Source: Dermatophagoides farinae
Lineage: Eukaryota; Arthropoda; Arachnida; Sarcoptiformes; Pyroglyphidae
DNA length: 64,000 bases
Reading direction: 5' to 3'
Assembly: GCF_024713945.1 (NCBI RefSeq)
Contig: NC_134680.1
Coordinates: forward strand, 885,001-949,000
This document shows, piece by piece, positions 50,330-61,327 of this stretch (positions are counted from its first letter, which is position 1; the number at the start of each line of letters is the position of its first letter). The notes beneath the pieces are model-generated. The model did no database searches, had not been told where the DNA came from, and saw only the letters and a list, made by a program, of their open reading frames with translations. The position numbers and the translations under genes are program-made.

Positions 50330-51587
50330 ATGGCCACCGATCTAAGTGATGTTATTAAACAAGGTTATATGCGTTGCAAAAGTCGTTCACTTGGTTTATG
50401 GCAAAAACGTTGGATCATATTACGTCGGTCATCGAATAAAGGTCCATGTCGTCTAGAAAAATATCTAAATGAATATTCGGCACGTAATTTAGATCAACAT
50501 AAAGTTCAATTACTTACCAATGTTATTTCTATTGATCGATTATCAAATTCCAATAAACGTCATGCATTTGAAATTGATTTTAATGATGGTTCAGCCAAAT
50601 ATTTTGCCTGTGACTCTGGTAAGTTGAATAATTTTTTTTTTTTTGGTTTTTGTTTTTGTTTTCATCATTTTAAATGTGAAAAAAATTTGAATTCAATTTT
50701 TTATAGATCTCGAAGCTGATCAATGGGTAAAATTAATGATACAGGAATGTTTCTTACCGGATTCCGGTATTTTAAATGGTGAACCAGATGTACTTAAACC
50801 GGGCATACAAAAAGAATTACAGGAACAATTCAAAGTTTATCTAATGCCAAGTTCAAAATTAGATATATTTGGTGAATGTTTCCTACAGGTAACACATGAA
50901 AATATCTACCTTTGGGATTGTGTAAATACTAAACAAAAATTATGTGCATGGCCATTGACCGCTCTTCGTCGTTATGGTAATATTTTTTTTCATTTATTGA
51001 CCTCACCCGATATTCAATTTTGTCATTTCTTTTGTTTTCAATAATAAGGTTCTGATTTAACAAAATTTACATTTGAAGCTGGACGCCATTGTGCCACTGG
51101 TGAAGGAATGTTTATATTTCATACATTGGAAGGTGAAAAAATTTATCGTAAAGTTCATCAAGCAACCTTGACCATTGCTGAAGCACATCAACGAATGAAA
51201 AAACAACAGACGGTATCAGTTTCCGTTTCATCCAAAAAACATTCGAATAATGATAATGATCAAACAATGAATACTAGTCTTTCAACAACATATGGAAGTA
51301 AAAATGATGATGATATGGATTCAACATCATCTGCATCATTATCGTTTGATGATTTTGATTATAGCCAAAATCGGCAAAAATTAAATAATAATAATAATTC
51401 AGAAATTGATGAACAACAACAACAACAACGAATAAATATTGATGGTAATAATTGGTATCATTCAGATAATGATTCTACACATTCATCATCGACGTCACAA
51501 AGTCAATTATATCAACATGGACGTCATCGTCATCGTCATCATCATCATCATAATCATACAAATATGGCCATGGGTCTTGAAGTTTAA
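50330..51587 (+). CDS. Docking protein (DOK4/5/6-like) with PH and PTB domains
   Basis: Three exons (50330-50618, 50707-50976, 51049-51587) encode 365 residues. A PH domain spans about residues 8-110 ([20 protein letters not shown], then [16 protein letters not shown] and [19 protein letters not shown]). An IRS-type PTB domain spans about residues 135-235 ([46 protein letters not shown] and [20 protein letters not shown], then [19 protein letters not shown]). These adaptors bind NPxY motifs of receptor tyrosine kinases such as RET or Trk. The C-terminal ~130 residues are low-complexity Ser/Asn/Gln/His and lack clear tyrosine motifs apart from SFDDFDYS. A poly(A) signal AATAAA lies at 51655-51660. 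Confidence 0.93.
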
Positions 51588-52615
51588 AATTATTATCATT
51601 ATAGCGTTGTAGATGATATTTTGTGATATAGATTTTCTTGATGATGTAGCACGAAATAAATACAATAATCGAGTCATTTCATTTCATACATAAAAAAAAT
51701 CAATTTTTTACCTGTAAGAAAAAAAAATACAGACAAATGTAAATTTTTTTTTCGAAAAAAAAAAACATAAATCCACCCACCTACACATTGAATTTTTTTT
51801 CCTCTTCTCCTTTATCATCATTTTTCATTTGAAATGTGTACAGATAACAGTTATCATCATCCACCATCGTCGCCGAAACATCAATTTTATATGTTGTGCC
51901 ATTTTTTTTTAAAAAATACCGTCTTGTTCGTTACTTTCTCTTTTTCGTGACACATATGTCGTACAAACAATTTTTTGTATTATATAAGGATGATGATATT
52001 TTTTTTTATTTTTTTTTGAAAAATAAAATTTGAAAATTGAAATTGAAAATTTCGAAAAACTTCGACAAGATTCATTGAATTTCGAATCTTTTTTTTTTTG
52101 AAAGCTTCGATCAGCGGTGGATGGATGTCGCCACCGTTCAATTTATTTGTGGTTATGCCATAAATTCAGATTGAGCTCACTCAATGTTTTTTTTATGCAA
52201 TTCATATTTTTTGTTTTCTGTCTTGTTTTGTTTTGGATGATGAGTCAAAATTATCTTTGATCATCATTTATTTTTGATTGATTGATTGATTGATTGATAG
52301 AATCCTTTTTATTTCACAATCATTCTGATCAACCTTGACAACAACGATCTCTCTTTCTCTCTCTATATATATAGATTTTCATTCAAAACAAATCATCAAA
52401 TCAATTCAATCGTAGCGAAAATTTTTTCATTTATCAGAAATAAACGAGACACATAATAATATTGTTATTGTTGTTCGGGTGTTTCCGTGTTTGATATTTC
52501 AAGTTTTTTTTTGGCAATTTTTTTTTTGTTTTGGTTTTTTTTTCATCAATCATTCACCACCATTTCAACATCGTCATAATCATACTGTTTGTTACGAAAA
52601 AAACAATATTAAATA
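51588..52615. other. Intergenic region, DOK to LAMTOR1
   Basis: This 1 kb region holds the DOK 3' UTR with poly(A) signal at 51655 and the LAMTOR1 5' flank. The rest is AT-rich with poly-T runs and an (attg)n stretch near 52278-52300. No gene was seen. Confidence 0.5.
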
Positions 52616-53304
52616 ATGGGAAATTGGTGTTGCTGTTTTAATAAACCTGATTGTGATAATGATGAAACACAGGGTATCCTGGATCATCCAATCGGCATCA
52701 ATGATGGTATGATTTGTTTGTTTTTTTATTTATTATTTTGTAATTGAATTTTTTTTTTGTTTTGTTTTTTTAATCAAACGATTAGGTGATTCTCATTATG
52801 GTTCAACAATGGTAAACAATAATCATAATGTAAATCAATCATATCAAAATCAAAATATTCCCAATCAAATAAATGGTTCGAATGCTAAACAACAACAGAC
52901 GGAAAACCAACAGAATCAATTATATCAAAATGTTTTGGATCGTCTTACATCCAGAGTGATTGATATAGCTGCTATTGAAAAAAGTTGTGAACAAGCCGAT
53001 CTTACTGATCGTGAACAAACATATAGAGATAAATTGATGGCCATACGTCGTCATGTTACGTTGCCATCGAATTCGACAACATTGATTACAGGTAGTAAAA
53101 AAAAATATGTTATTCATAGTGATTTACTAATTAATTTTTCGAAAATACAAATTAGGCGGCGATTATCCACATAAAAACAAAGATCCTATGCCAATGGATG
53201 ATTATAAATTAATCACCGAATTAGCACTGAATTTGAATGCAGCCATTTTGGATGGCTTCAAAATTCAATGTGACGAACCATTTGTTGTTAATTTTGATGC
53301 CTGA
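52616..53304 (+). CDS. LAMTOR1: LAMTOR1 (p18), lysosomal anchor of the Ragulator complex
   Basis: Three exons (52616-52706, 52786-53091, 53156-53304) encode 181 residues. The N-terminus MGNWCCCF has the Gly-2 myristoylation site and adjacent palmitoylation cysteines that anchor the protein to late endosomes and lysosomes. The core has the family features: YQNVLDRLTSRVIDIAAIEK, ADLTDREQTYRDKLMAIRRH and, in exon 3, DYKLITELALNLNAAI-type sequence ending FVVNFDA. LAMTOR1 wraps LAMTOR2-5 and recruits Rag GTPases, so mTORC1 can be activated by amino acids. Length and domain order match the family, with an Asn/Gln-rich insert at about residues 35-65. Confidence 0.95.
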
Positions 53305-53713
53305 AAACAAAAAAAAATCAAATCTGGTGATACATCAATTAATCATAAGTTATTTTTTTCGAAACAAACAAAATCATCGCGATTTCATGCTCTGTCAAAT
53401 TATTAGTTTCCATATATATATTCAACTAATAGTTTTCCATTGGAATTACATTTAACGGTTTTATTTCATACCGTTGTATTGTATCACTGTACATATTGAT
53501 CATTTATTTCATATTGTTTCTTTAATTCAATTATATTTTGTATTATCGATAAAATTTTTATTTAAAATTTTATGAAAAAAAACATTTAAAAAATTCTGAA
53601 ACAAAATCCACCGTTAAAATTATTTTCCAGTTTGTGTTAAAATAGCCACAACTCAGCGGCTGTAAACAAATTGAAAAATTTTGTAACAAATTTTTTTTCG
53701 ACATTCCATAATT
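53305..53713. other. Short spacer between LAMTOR1 and the next gene
   Basis: These 409 bp hold the 3' UTR of LAMTOR1 and the 5' flank of the following gene on the same strand. They are AT-rich; I see no separate gene. Confidence 0.5.
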
Positions 53714-55799
53714 ATGGATGATCAACAAAAACCAGGACCTTCGGGTCAGAAATCTGGAATGCCAGGAAATTTCGACGATATCCTTCGTTATTTTAATATT
53801 GTTCGTGATGATCACGATGAATCTGAAATAGACGAAAAACCATTCGATGATCAATGGGAAAACGATGGATCTGGATTTTTATTCGAACCAAATGATGATT
53901 TTAATTTTAATTTTAATAGACCAGAATTCGATGCAAATGATGTTGCAGAAATTGATCGATTACTTGCCAATTATATGGATAATTCTGGTCTAAATGATGA
54001 TGAAATAGAACTTCAAGAACATGAAATATTTGTGAATCCCAATTTGTACAAACTCAAATTTAATGTATGTATCCAAATAAAAGAGAAAATTTTGAATTCA
54101 TTTATGGTTTTTTTTCTTTCATTAAATAACAGGAAAAGAAAATGTTTCGATTATTTCGAGAAAATATGCTCTACGATCCAATGGATGATATAATTGAAAA
54201 AATCGAATCAAAAAAACGTAAACATTTGACCACCGAAGATGATAGTTGTTGTTCTGATTCCGATAATGATGATGGCGATGCTCATTCTAATTCAATAATT
54301 GGTGGTGAATGTACATCCGAAATTAGTTTATATTCGGATGATGATGATAACAATGATTCAACTTATAGAAGAAAAAAACACAAAACAACTGAACGTCTTG
54401 GCGGAACAACACCATTGGAACAAGGCAGCATTGACGCACCATTGCCATCATCATCGAATACAATGGCTATTAGCCCAAAAAAAGAAGATTCAATCGAACC
54501 ACAGCCAATATGTCGTAAACTAAGGCGACCAACATTACGAAAAGATTATCTTTCATCATTACCACGTCATGGAAATGTATTCAATTTAATTCGATATTCA
54601 TGTACATCACGTATTGCACAAGATTTTCTTAAAACATCCGAAGGTCGACAACAGGTATTAGATGCAATACAAAATTGTCGTAATATATCCACTATGATCA
54701 TACCAGAAGAAGAGACGGCAAAACCTAGTAAAGTTTTACTCATTTCACAGCAAAATTTTAAAAAATCTAAAAGTGCTAATCATAAGTTTCGAAATTCTGG
54801 CTGGCATCGACAATTGAATCAAGGTGTTAAAATGGAATCATTGTAAGTATCAATTATCATGTTCAAATTTGTTTTAAATTCGAATCTATTTATTACAGTC
54901 TATTCCAGACGAATTTTCGATTTCTGAAGAAAAATCTAAATCAATCATGGTTCATCGAAGAAGACAAACCAATCGAAAAGAATACGGCTCCGATTAATTT
55001 CATCAATGATCATGGTTGTTTTAAAACCATTCCAATTGAATTATCTATTCTTTGTGATCGCAACGAACGACAGCGGAAAGAACTAAAGAATGAAATCGCT
55101 AAACATTCGATTAAAATCGAACTAAAAGATCTATCTAAACAACGTTCAAATTTTGAAGAATCCAAAGCAAAATTATTGAAAAAATTACATGAACCACATT
55201 CGGATATGGTTGAAAAAATTGAAACATCGATCATATTGGATGAGAATTGGTTACGAAATCAACAAATGGTCGTTTTAAAACCGAAACCATTATCGACGAA
55301 ATCAATATCAACAGATGCCATTGATATTGATGAATTTAGAACAATGCGTATTAAGGAGCTCAATGATTCTGTAAATAAGATATCTGGCGATGATCTATGG
55401 AAGAATTTCATTGAATTAGATCGAAAATGTAAAAAAATGCATGGAGAATCACGACCCAATGATCCATATAATTATTTTCAAATGTCCAAAAATTTTCATT
55501 ACATATCATCTGATTCAATTTGTATGCCAATCGTTAAACGTATAAAACCTGATATATTCGATGATGCAGATGATCTTAAACACTTATGGATACGAATGAA
55601 ATCATCAAAAGAATTTCCATCTGAACATTTTCTTCGTCAAACGGAAAAATTAATTCATGGTCGAACACAAATGTTACGATTAGAATCATCATCACAAAGA
55701 CCAGATTATATACAGATGCATGGTATGGCAGCTGTACTTGAATCAATGGCCGATAATCAACTACCGTTTAGTCCATTTTTTTCCATAAATCAACAATAG
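53714..55799 (+). CDS. Unrecognised acidic, probably nuclear protein
   Basis: Three exons (53714-54064, 54133-54842, 54899-55799) join in frame to 653 residues. The N-terminal ~120 residues are very acidic (FDDILRYFNIVRDDHDE, DANDVAEIDRLLANYM). A basic patch KIESKKRKH (about 150) and RRKKHKTTE (about 220) fit nuclear localisation signals and flank Asp/Ser-rich stretches. A conserved-looking globular block follows: RRPTLRKDYLSSLPRHGNVF, NLIRYSCTSRIAQDFLKTSE and a helical segment ELKNEIAKHSIKIELKDLSK. The C-terminus has LKHLWIRMKSSKEFPSEHFL and ends with a compact helix (GMAAVLESMADNQLPFSPFF). I do not recognise the family; a transcription or chromatin role is only a guess. A poly(A) signal AATAAA lies at 55976-55981. 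Confidence 0.8.
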
Positions 55800-57354
55800 G
55801 AAATCTACAATTGGTTATTGTTTCTGTCAATAGATGGTAGTACCTGTTTTGACAATTTTAACTTTTTTTTAAAATCATCATCATCATCACTGAACATTAA
55901 TTGCTGGTGTTTAAAAAAAATTGTCCGATTGTCAAAAATTCAATTTTCTATATATATAGATAGATATTTATAAATAATAAATAAAATGAAAGATAATGTA
56001 GATGGACGTGTCTCATTGTGTGTGTGTCAGTATGTGTGTGTGTGTCAATGCTAATAAAATCTAAATTTTTTCAATTATGATGATGATGATAATACTGGTA
56101 AATTTTTCGTCTTTCTTTTGGTTTCTCTAACAGGTGTCATGATGTTGTAATTTTGTTTGTTTTGTTTGTTTTGGAATCAGAATTTTTTTTTGTATATTCG
56201 TCTAGTTTGTTATGTTAAACGTGTGCGTGTATGAAGAAAAAAAAACACAAATATATATGATAATCATGTAGAAAAATTGAAATGAATATCAATGTCATAA
56301 TCATCTGTGTATAATTAATGAATTGAATATAAAGGAAAAAAAATCCATCCAATCAATCAATGAATCATAAATTGGAAAAAAAAAATTGATTTGATTTGGA
56401 TTTAGCGATCAGAAAAAAAACAACAATAACGTTAACAACAGCGAAAAAAAAATTCATCGGCAGTGAATTTACTTGGTTATTACACACTCAAACCAAAAAA
56501 AAAAAAAAAAATGTAAAATTTTTCCATCCTCAAAATGAAAATGATGTAAATCAATGTATCAAATAGATTGGATGTAAATATGCATATATATATATTCTAT
56601 CTATCAATATGGAAATAAATTCAAAAAAAATGGAAAAGGAAAGAAAATGCAGTGTGTGTGGGTGTGTTATTTGTCAAAAAGGAAATCACCACTTACACAG
56701 AGCTAAATAATGAATGAAATGTGATCAATTTGGATGAAAAAAAAACAAATTTGCAAAAGAAAAAACAACAATAAACAATGTGTCTGTGTGTGTATATTGT
56801 ATATAGAATCAAAAATTAGCCATTGGAAAAAAGGGGTGTGAAGAAGTGTGTGTATCCAATGTGATTCTTTTTAGTATTTTTGTATATTGTAAAGTGAATG
56901 AAAACGAAGAAGGAGGTAATATCTGAGAAGAAGAAGAAGAAGGAAATGGAATTCAATAATAATAATAATAATAATAATGATAACAAACCATGAAACAAAC
57001 AAGGATGAGAAAAAAAATTATTATGTTACAAAATGATGAGTGGGGAAAAAAAATTTCAAACGAATCAATCAATCAATCAATCAAACACCCACACACACAC
57101 ACACGACACACACATACTCGAACTCACACAAACATATACAATATAATATATAAAAAATTTAACAAAAAAAAAATTGGAAAGAGAGCGAGATGGAGCCAAG
57201 AAAAAAAAAACAGAAAGCGGAAGTGATTTGATGAGATGGTGATGATAATGGACCTTGATTTGATGATAATAATAATAATTAATATAATAACAATGATAAT
57301 TAATAAATGAATGGAAGTGGGTGTGTGTGTGTGTTTGTATGTGTTTGTATATGG
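55800..57354. other. Convergent spacer before E78
   Basis: The flanking genes converge, so this region holds two 3' UTRs. It has a poly(A) signal at 55976, (ATATAT) stretches near 56585, (AAT)n near 56956-56977 and (CA)n near 57093-57112. No supported gene. Confidence 0.5.
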
Positions 57355-59149
57355 TTAACAATCATTATCCTCTAATTTGATTCTCATGGCTGTTGTTTGA
57401 CCATTGACATTGGTCGATGATAATGATGATGATGATGCAGATGATGATGTAGTACCATCAATCATTGTAATCTGTTCAAATGGTTCAGTTTTAATAATTG
57501 TTTGTGTTGTAGTTGCCGGTTGTATTTGTACTTGTGATGATGTTGTTGCATTTGCTGTTTGTATAATATTATTCGATGTAATTATCGGCTGCTGCTGTTG
57601 TTGTTGATGTGTTGTTGATGGTATGGTAGTAGTATTAGCAGTAGTAGTATTATTTGATATCATCATTGTATCATTATCATTATTATTCATTGGTTGTTGT
57701 TGTTGTTGTTGTTGCTGCTGCTGCTGCTGCTGCTGAGAGAATGATGACATTTTTGGTATATCAAATATCTCGGCAAACAATGGAGGTAGTTTAAGTCTGG
57801 ACCAATTTGTACGAAACCATTGTAAATGTAATGAATGGCTTGAACCAAGTGCACGTAATTCATTGATTTTCATCCACAATTTCTGGAATGTTGTCTGTAG
57901 ACCTTCATTTTCTCTATGTTTATTGATTTGAAATTTTAATGCTGCAATTATTGTCTCTTGTATCTTATTGATGGCTTTTACATCATATATTTGTGGTCGA
58001 TCTGTGAAAGTTTTACCAAAGGGATGTTCAAAATGAAATTTTTTTTTCTCTCTCACATTAGAAATTATTTACCTGATTGTAGAATAATAATGGCAGAAAA
58101 TAATGCCACCTCTTCATCGGTCAAATTAAGACTATTCAATCCGGACATTAAATGAAATAGATTACCAACAAATTCATGCTGATTGTGAATGGAAAAAAAA
58201 GAATTTAATTATTGCAATCATCAGTGAATCACTAATCTTACATTGAACATTAATTCCAATTGTCGTCGGCTAAGGAATGATCCATCGGCAAACGTTAAAG
58301 TATTTTCAATGAAATCAATAGTTTTCGATATATGTACAAGCCAAACTTCGAAAAAACCCAATTTAATTAGAATCAATTGATCATCTTGTGTTAGGTCGGA
58401 AAATCCGGGTATTCGTTTGGCAAATTCAACCACACGTTGTATGCATGGCGTAATCAATAATGCTAAATGTTCCCATAGTTCAATTTTTTGTGCCTCTAAA
58501 CTTTCCGATACGGAACCAATATCCGGTGATGAACAGGTTTCTGTTTCATGTTTCAATTGATTTGAAAGCTATAATTAATGAAAATGAAAATGAAATCAAT
58601 CAATTAAATTGATAATTATTATCAATTGATTAGCTATTATTACAAGATATATTGGTTTCTTATTGATTCCTTTAATCTTTTCATTTGTATATGAGCAATT
58701 ATCATGATGAGCTTGTGATATGGTCAATGCAATCTCATAACAAGCTAAATCTTTTGATTCATTATCACCATTCGATGATTGATCGGCTTCTGCTTGTGTA
58801 ACACGTTTATTTTCATCCATACGTTCTTTTTCTTTGGATTTTTTCGGCACACGTCCATAACGAACAGCTAAACAAATAATAATGAGATGAAACAATGGTG
58901 ATTTGAAATTTTTTTTTTTTAAATAAAACTTACAATCTCTTGACATTCCAACGGCCAAACATTTTTTAAATCGACAATATTGGCAACGATTACGATTCAA
59001 ACGTATTATTAAACATTTTCCATCACGTAAACAACGATATTCAATCTGTTTCTGTATTGATCGTCGAAAAAAACCCTATTGGATAAGAAAATTTGAATTA
59101 AGTTCCGTTTAAAAAAACAAGGATTTAAAATTTGTCTTTTTTTCAAACG

Positions 59150-59180
<31 letters not shown>

Positions 59181-61327
59181 CTCATTATCTCTTGAGTGTT
59201 TGGGTCATTTTTAATTAATTTTAAATTATATCATAAACAGAAAAAAAGGTAAAGGTAAAGAGAGAAGCAAATATGCCATTATGATAATGATAATTTTGTT
59301 ATGAAAAACAAAAAATAAACAAAAAAAAATTAAATTGTACACATAATTATTATATATTTATCCACATTTCATATATAATTATTATGTTGTCGCCATCTAT
59401 CTATCTATGAAATTATCTTTGAATGAATCAACAACAACAACAACAACAACGAAAAAATGATGATGATGATGATTAAAAAAAAGGCTATCATACTTTGAAA
59501 TGAAAAAAAAATCTGATTCCGGAAATGTTTTTCTATTTTTTTTTTTTTTTTGATGATAATTTGGATCTGGAATCGGAAACAGAAAAACAAACACACTCTA
59601 ATGATTAAAGATGTGCGCAAAAAAGAACTTAATTGATCTTGGTCAATTTTTTTTTTTTTTTTGGTTTTGATCTTGATTACCACTACCACTACCACTACAA
59701 CCAGCACCACGAAACTATAGGACTGATAACAAATGTTTTGATAAAAAAAAAGAAAAAAAAACCTGTTGCATTTCCTTGTTTTTTTTTCGTTCGCTCTCTC
59801 TCTCCCTCGCATTCTCTTCCTATCAATTTCTATTTTATATGAAAAATTGAATGAAACAAACGAGATTTCATTATTATATCATCATCATCATCATCAACAA
59901 TAACAATGACAAATAATTGCAATTGTTTTTTATTTCGGATCCAAATGATTTTTTTTTTCTTTTTTGGATTGTTATATAATATACGCGCGCGTGTGTGTGT
60001 GTGTGTGTGTGTTTGAAAAGTCAAATTATTCATAATACACAATGATGATGATGATGATGATGATGAGAATTATGATTCAAAAGTTCAAGTTATATTTTAT
60101 TGTTGAAAAGAGAAATGATTTGAAATTACAATTACAGGGATTGTGACAAACAACCACCACCTTCATGATCCACCCGGTAATCTACCGATTTTTGTTTTGT
60201 TTTGTTTTGTTTTCATTTTTGCCCGCCATTCGGTATTTTCACTGTTAAAATGTTTTTGGAAAAAAAAAATTGAAAATGAAAATTCGTTTTTTTTTTCCTG
60301 CCTCCCTCTCTCATTCATTTATTCACATTTTTGTGTTTTGTTTCATTTATGAATTGAAATGAAAGTTATACAGTGAAGAAAGAAAGAAAGAAAAAAAATC
60401 CGGAAGTGCATTCATCATCATAATCATTGGTAACAATGAAAAACACACACACGCACATACACAGGTTCCAATTGGAACGAAAAAAAAAGTCATACATAAG
60501 AAGAAAGAGAAAAAAACAAGTTTTTTTCTCCACAACACAGGAACAATATCAACAGGTTGATGATCGTCGTTATGTGACCTTAATAGTGAAAATTGTTGAA
60601 TTGTCGTGTTTGCTAACGAAAAAAAAATCTTCTATCAAGATCCTGAAAATTTTTTCTTCCGTTCATTACTTTCTCTCTACATATATAACAATAATCACTA
60701 TTATCGGATTCAACATGCGAATGAATCATCGTGGCATTCATATAGAACGTATCATCATCATTTAAAGATTATATCAGACATAAATTTATCTTGATTTTTC
60801 AAATTTTTTTTTTGCGCTTAAAAATTTGAATCGATCCATTCAAAAACCAAATTTCATATTTTATAAAATACTGTATAATTGTTTTGTTTTGTTGTTCCTT
60901 ATTTGTTTAACTGGCGGAAATATTCTTTTGGAACATAAAAAAAACAAAACTAACCGGAAATCGATCATATGGATCGATTTTCTATTTTTTTTTTGTAAAT
61001 AATAATTTTTTTTAAAAAAACTTACTTTACATCCTTCACAGCTGGTTACACCATAATGATAACCCGAAGCTTTATCGCCACAAACTTTACATGGTACAAA
61101 TGCTTTTGAACTAGGATTTCCGCTATTCGAATCTGCATCGGTAAATTGTTGTTGTGGTTGTTGTTGTTGATGACCATTTCCGGTAGTAGTAGATGATTGT
61201 GCCGTTGATGTTGCAGTGGTTGTTGGTACACCTGTTGTTATTGATGTTGTTGTTGTTGCCGCTGTTGTCGTATTATTTCCATTTGTAGAATCACCATTTG
61301 TAGAGATTACTGATTGATTACCGGCAC
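57355..61327 (-). CDS. E78: Nuclear receptor E78 (NR1E), DNA- and ligand-binding domains; 5' end missing
   Basis: Six exons (complement 61327-61026, 59075-58934, 58867-58644, 58568-58242, 58178-58073, 58001-57355) encode about 582 residues; the first exon begins inside a codon, so the start lies upstream. The DNA-binding domain is split at the conserved intron after [25 protein letters not shown], then [20 protein letters not shown] and [20 protein letters not shown], with the extension VRYGRVPKK. The ligand-binding domain has [69 protein letters not shown] and the diagnostic end [15 protein letters not shown]78 is an ecdysone-regulated transcription factor, relative of E75 and Rev-erb. Before the DBD lies a Thr/Asn/Gln tract. 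After the LBD comes a 170-residue polyQ/Thr/Ser tail. Confidence 0.95.
59076..61025 (-). other. Intron of E78 inside the DNA-binding domain
   Basis: This 1.95-kb intron separates the two zinc-finger exons and is far longer than the 60-100 nt introns typical of the window. It contains (CAA)n at 59155-59180, (GT)n at 59990-60013, (ATG)n near 60043-60066 and poly-T runs, but no recognisable coding sequence. Confidence 0.8.
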
